From Xiheimicrobium sp033763395 (GTDB lineage Bacteria; Myxococcota; Myxococcia; Myxococcales; Myxococcaceae), in assembly GCA_033763395.1 (NCBI GenBank), contig JANRKQ010000019.1, positions 1 to 64,000 on the forward strand: DNA of 64,000 bases, written 5' to 3'. Under the pieces are notes generated by a model. That model did not search any database. It had not been told where the DNA came from and saw nothing but the letters and a program-made list of their open reading frames with translations. Below are positions 63,010 through 64,000 of this stretch, in pieces; position 1 is the stretch's first letter, and the number at the start of each line of letters is the position of its first letter. The translations under genes were made by a program, and so were the position numbers.

Positions 63010-63927
63010 GTGCTCTCGTCTGCTCGCGCTGCGCGCCTCAAGCCGCTCCTCGACGACTTCACCGAGACCCGCCCCTGGGCCGAGCGGGTGCGGTTCGATC
63101 CAGTCGAGTTCCCGCACCGCTACAGCGACCCGCGAGACATCGAGGTGGTGGCGCTGCTGTCGGCCTCGCTGGCCTACGGCCGCGCCGATCTGTTCAAGCC
63201 GAAGATCGCCGCGATCCTCGAGGGGCTGGGGCCCGGCCCGGCGAAGGCGCTGCGCGCGATGGACGTCCCCGCGCTGGGGCCGCTCCTCGAAGGCTTCGTC
63301 TACCGGTTCAACCTGCCGGCCGACGTGGGCGTGCTGCTGCTCGGCATGGGCCGCAGCCTCGAGCAGCACGGGACGCTCGAAGACGTGTTCCTGTCGTCGC
63401 TCGCGTCAGCCGGCACGTTTCGTGGCGCGGTGTCGCACTTCGCTCAATCGATTCGTGACGCCGCGCCGACGAAGGAGATCGTGCGCGCGCTCGGCCGCAC
63501 CCGCGGGCTCGATCACCTGCTCCCGACCGGCTCGGGCGCGGCGAAGCGGCTGTCGCTCTACCTGCGGTGGATGGTGCGCGGCCCCGACGCCATCGACTTC
63601 GGCGTGTGGACGCGCGTTCGTAAGAGCCAGCTCGTCATTCCACTCGACACGCACCTCGCGCGCCTCGGCGCCTGGCTCGGGCTCACGACGCGGCGCACCC
63701 CGGGCTGGGCGATGGCCGAAGAGATCACCGGCTCGCTGCGCAAGCTCGATCCGGATGACCCGGTCCGGTACGACTTTGCGCTCTGTCACTTCGGCATGAG
63801 CGGCGCCTGTCCCGCGCGACCGGTCAGGTCGAACTGCCTGAAGTGTCCGCTTCGGGCCGAGTGCCGGGTCGGCCGCCGACTGTCCGGGGAACGTCTCGAG
63901 GGTCGCCGCGCGGCCGCGATGCGGTAG
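63010..63927 (+). CDS. TIGR02757-family protein with C-terminal Fe-S-type cysteines
   Basis: 305 residues from GTG 63010, three bases after the MoaB-like stop. The family opening is EFPHRYSDPRDIEVVALLSA. The C-terminus carries Cys267, Cys276, Cys279 and Cys285 (CPARPVRSNC, CPLRAEC), spaced like the [4Fe-4S] site of endonuclease III and MutY. With its all-helical body, this supports membership of the helix-hairpin-helix DNA-glycosylase superfamily, but the catalytic Lys/Asp are not evident and the family has no published role that I can cite. It probably acts on nucleic acid in the cytoplasm. Confidence 0.82.
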   Translation: MLSSARAARLKPLLDDFTETRPWAERVRFDPVEFPHRYSDPRDIEVVALLSASLAYGRADLFKPKIAAILEGLGPGPAKALRAMDVPALGPLLEGFVYRFNLPADVGVLLLGMGRSLEQHGTLEDVFLSSLASAGTFRGAVSHFAQSIRDAAPTKEIVRALGRTRGLDHLLPTGSGAAKRLSLYLRWMVRGPDAIDFGVWTRVRKSQLVIPLDTHLARLGAWLGLTTRRTPGWAMAEEITGSLRKLDPDDPVRYDFALCHFGMSGACPARPVRSNCLKCPLRAECRVGRRLSGERLEGRRAAAMR

Positions 63928-63941
63928 AAGGCGCCCACGTC

Positions 63942-64000
63942 ATGCCGCTCTCGTCCGTGAAGTGTCAGGACCGCGCCGTCTCGGCCCTCGAGGCTGCCCT
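63942..64000 (+). CDS. DNA polymerase III delta' subunit, 5' end only
   Basis: ATG 63942 opens MPLSSVKCQDRAVSALEAA, cut by the window edge. This matches the HolB/DnaX-type start (M-x-F/L-S-S-V-x-G-Q-D-R-A) of clamp-loader AAA+ subunits, with Lys-Cys in place of Val-Gly. The call rests on 19 residues, so treat it as probable only. Confidence 0.5.
   Translation, partial: MPLSSVKCQDRAVSALEAA

Overview
The window is a high-GC chromosomal segment (roughly two thirds G+C by eye) that looks like a predatory or gliding member of the Myxococcota. Supporting signs are the density of lipoproteins with Asp-Gly-Gly and Gly/Ala-rich linkers, an Ig/lamin-tail lipoprotein family, a Ser/Thr kinase with PilZ and TPR parts, an alkylglycerone-phosphate-synthase-like enzyme, and very tight operons with ATGA or GTGA stop/start overlaps. 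I found no rRNA, tRNA, CRISPR, IS element or prophage. About 46 protein genes fill nearly all of the window; no stretch above 300 bases lacks a plausible frame.

Layout. 1-5.9 kb (minus): the start of an acyl-CoA dehydrogenase gene, preceded by a four-gene operon of a NapH-like membrane Fe-S protein, an unrecognised Arg/Ser/Pro-rich ORF, a NapG-like ferredoxin and a Tat-exported molybdopterin oxidoreductase. 6.1-7.8 kb (plus): recJ. 7.8-18 kb (minus): three tandem paralogous giant lipoproteins. 18.2-20.3 kb: an outer-membrane barrel protein and an HExxH lipoprotein. 20.4-22.4 kb: aspS of the non-discriminating type, then a strong hairpin terminator. 22.4-27.1 kb (minus): a small unknown gene, a secreted HEAT-like protein, a peptidylarginine-deiminase lipoprotein and an MFS transporter. 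27.2-28.9 kb (plus): a cyclase/epimerase fusion and a small membrane protein. 28.9-32 kb (minus): a Cys/Gly-rich lipoprotein and a NAPE-PLD-like hydrolase. 32.1-36.7 kb (plus): a four-gene operon of AGPS-like, GlcE-like, GlcF-like and diacylglycerol-kinase-like proteins. 36.7-43.3 kb (minus): a lipoprotein, a SNF2 helicase, a small secreted protein, a 2OG-oxygenase-like protein and a PafA-like phosphatase. 43.4-47.4 kb (plus): a thioesterase, glpX, a START-like protein, a tiny conserved-looking protein and a histone-deacetylase-family enzyme with a long C-terminal extension. 47.4-49.9 kb (minus): a repeat lipoprotein. 50-56.2 kb: OsmC, speA, and an Hsp70/J-protein/CvpA operon. 56.4-60.2 kb: a class II amidotransferase relative with Thr in place of the nucleophile Cys, then a kinase/FHA/CPBP-protease operon. 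60.3-64 kb: polX, Rieske, MoaB-like, a TIGR02757-type protein and the first codons of a probable DNA polymerase III delta' gene.

Functional themes are surface and envelope biology (at least nine predicted lipoproteins or outer-membrane proteins), membrane-lipid chemistry, a quinol-linked molybdoenzyme, housekeeping DNA metabolism (RecJ, PolX, HolB), and post-translational modification (arginine deiminase, deacetylase, kinase). The features most worth following up are the complete bacterial peptidylarginine deiminase, the AGPS/Glc-type/lipid-kinase operon, the unexplained ORF locked between napH- and napG-like genes, the triplicated giant lipoproteins, the deacetylase with its novel C-terminal half, and the Cys-to-Thr amidotransferase.
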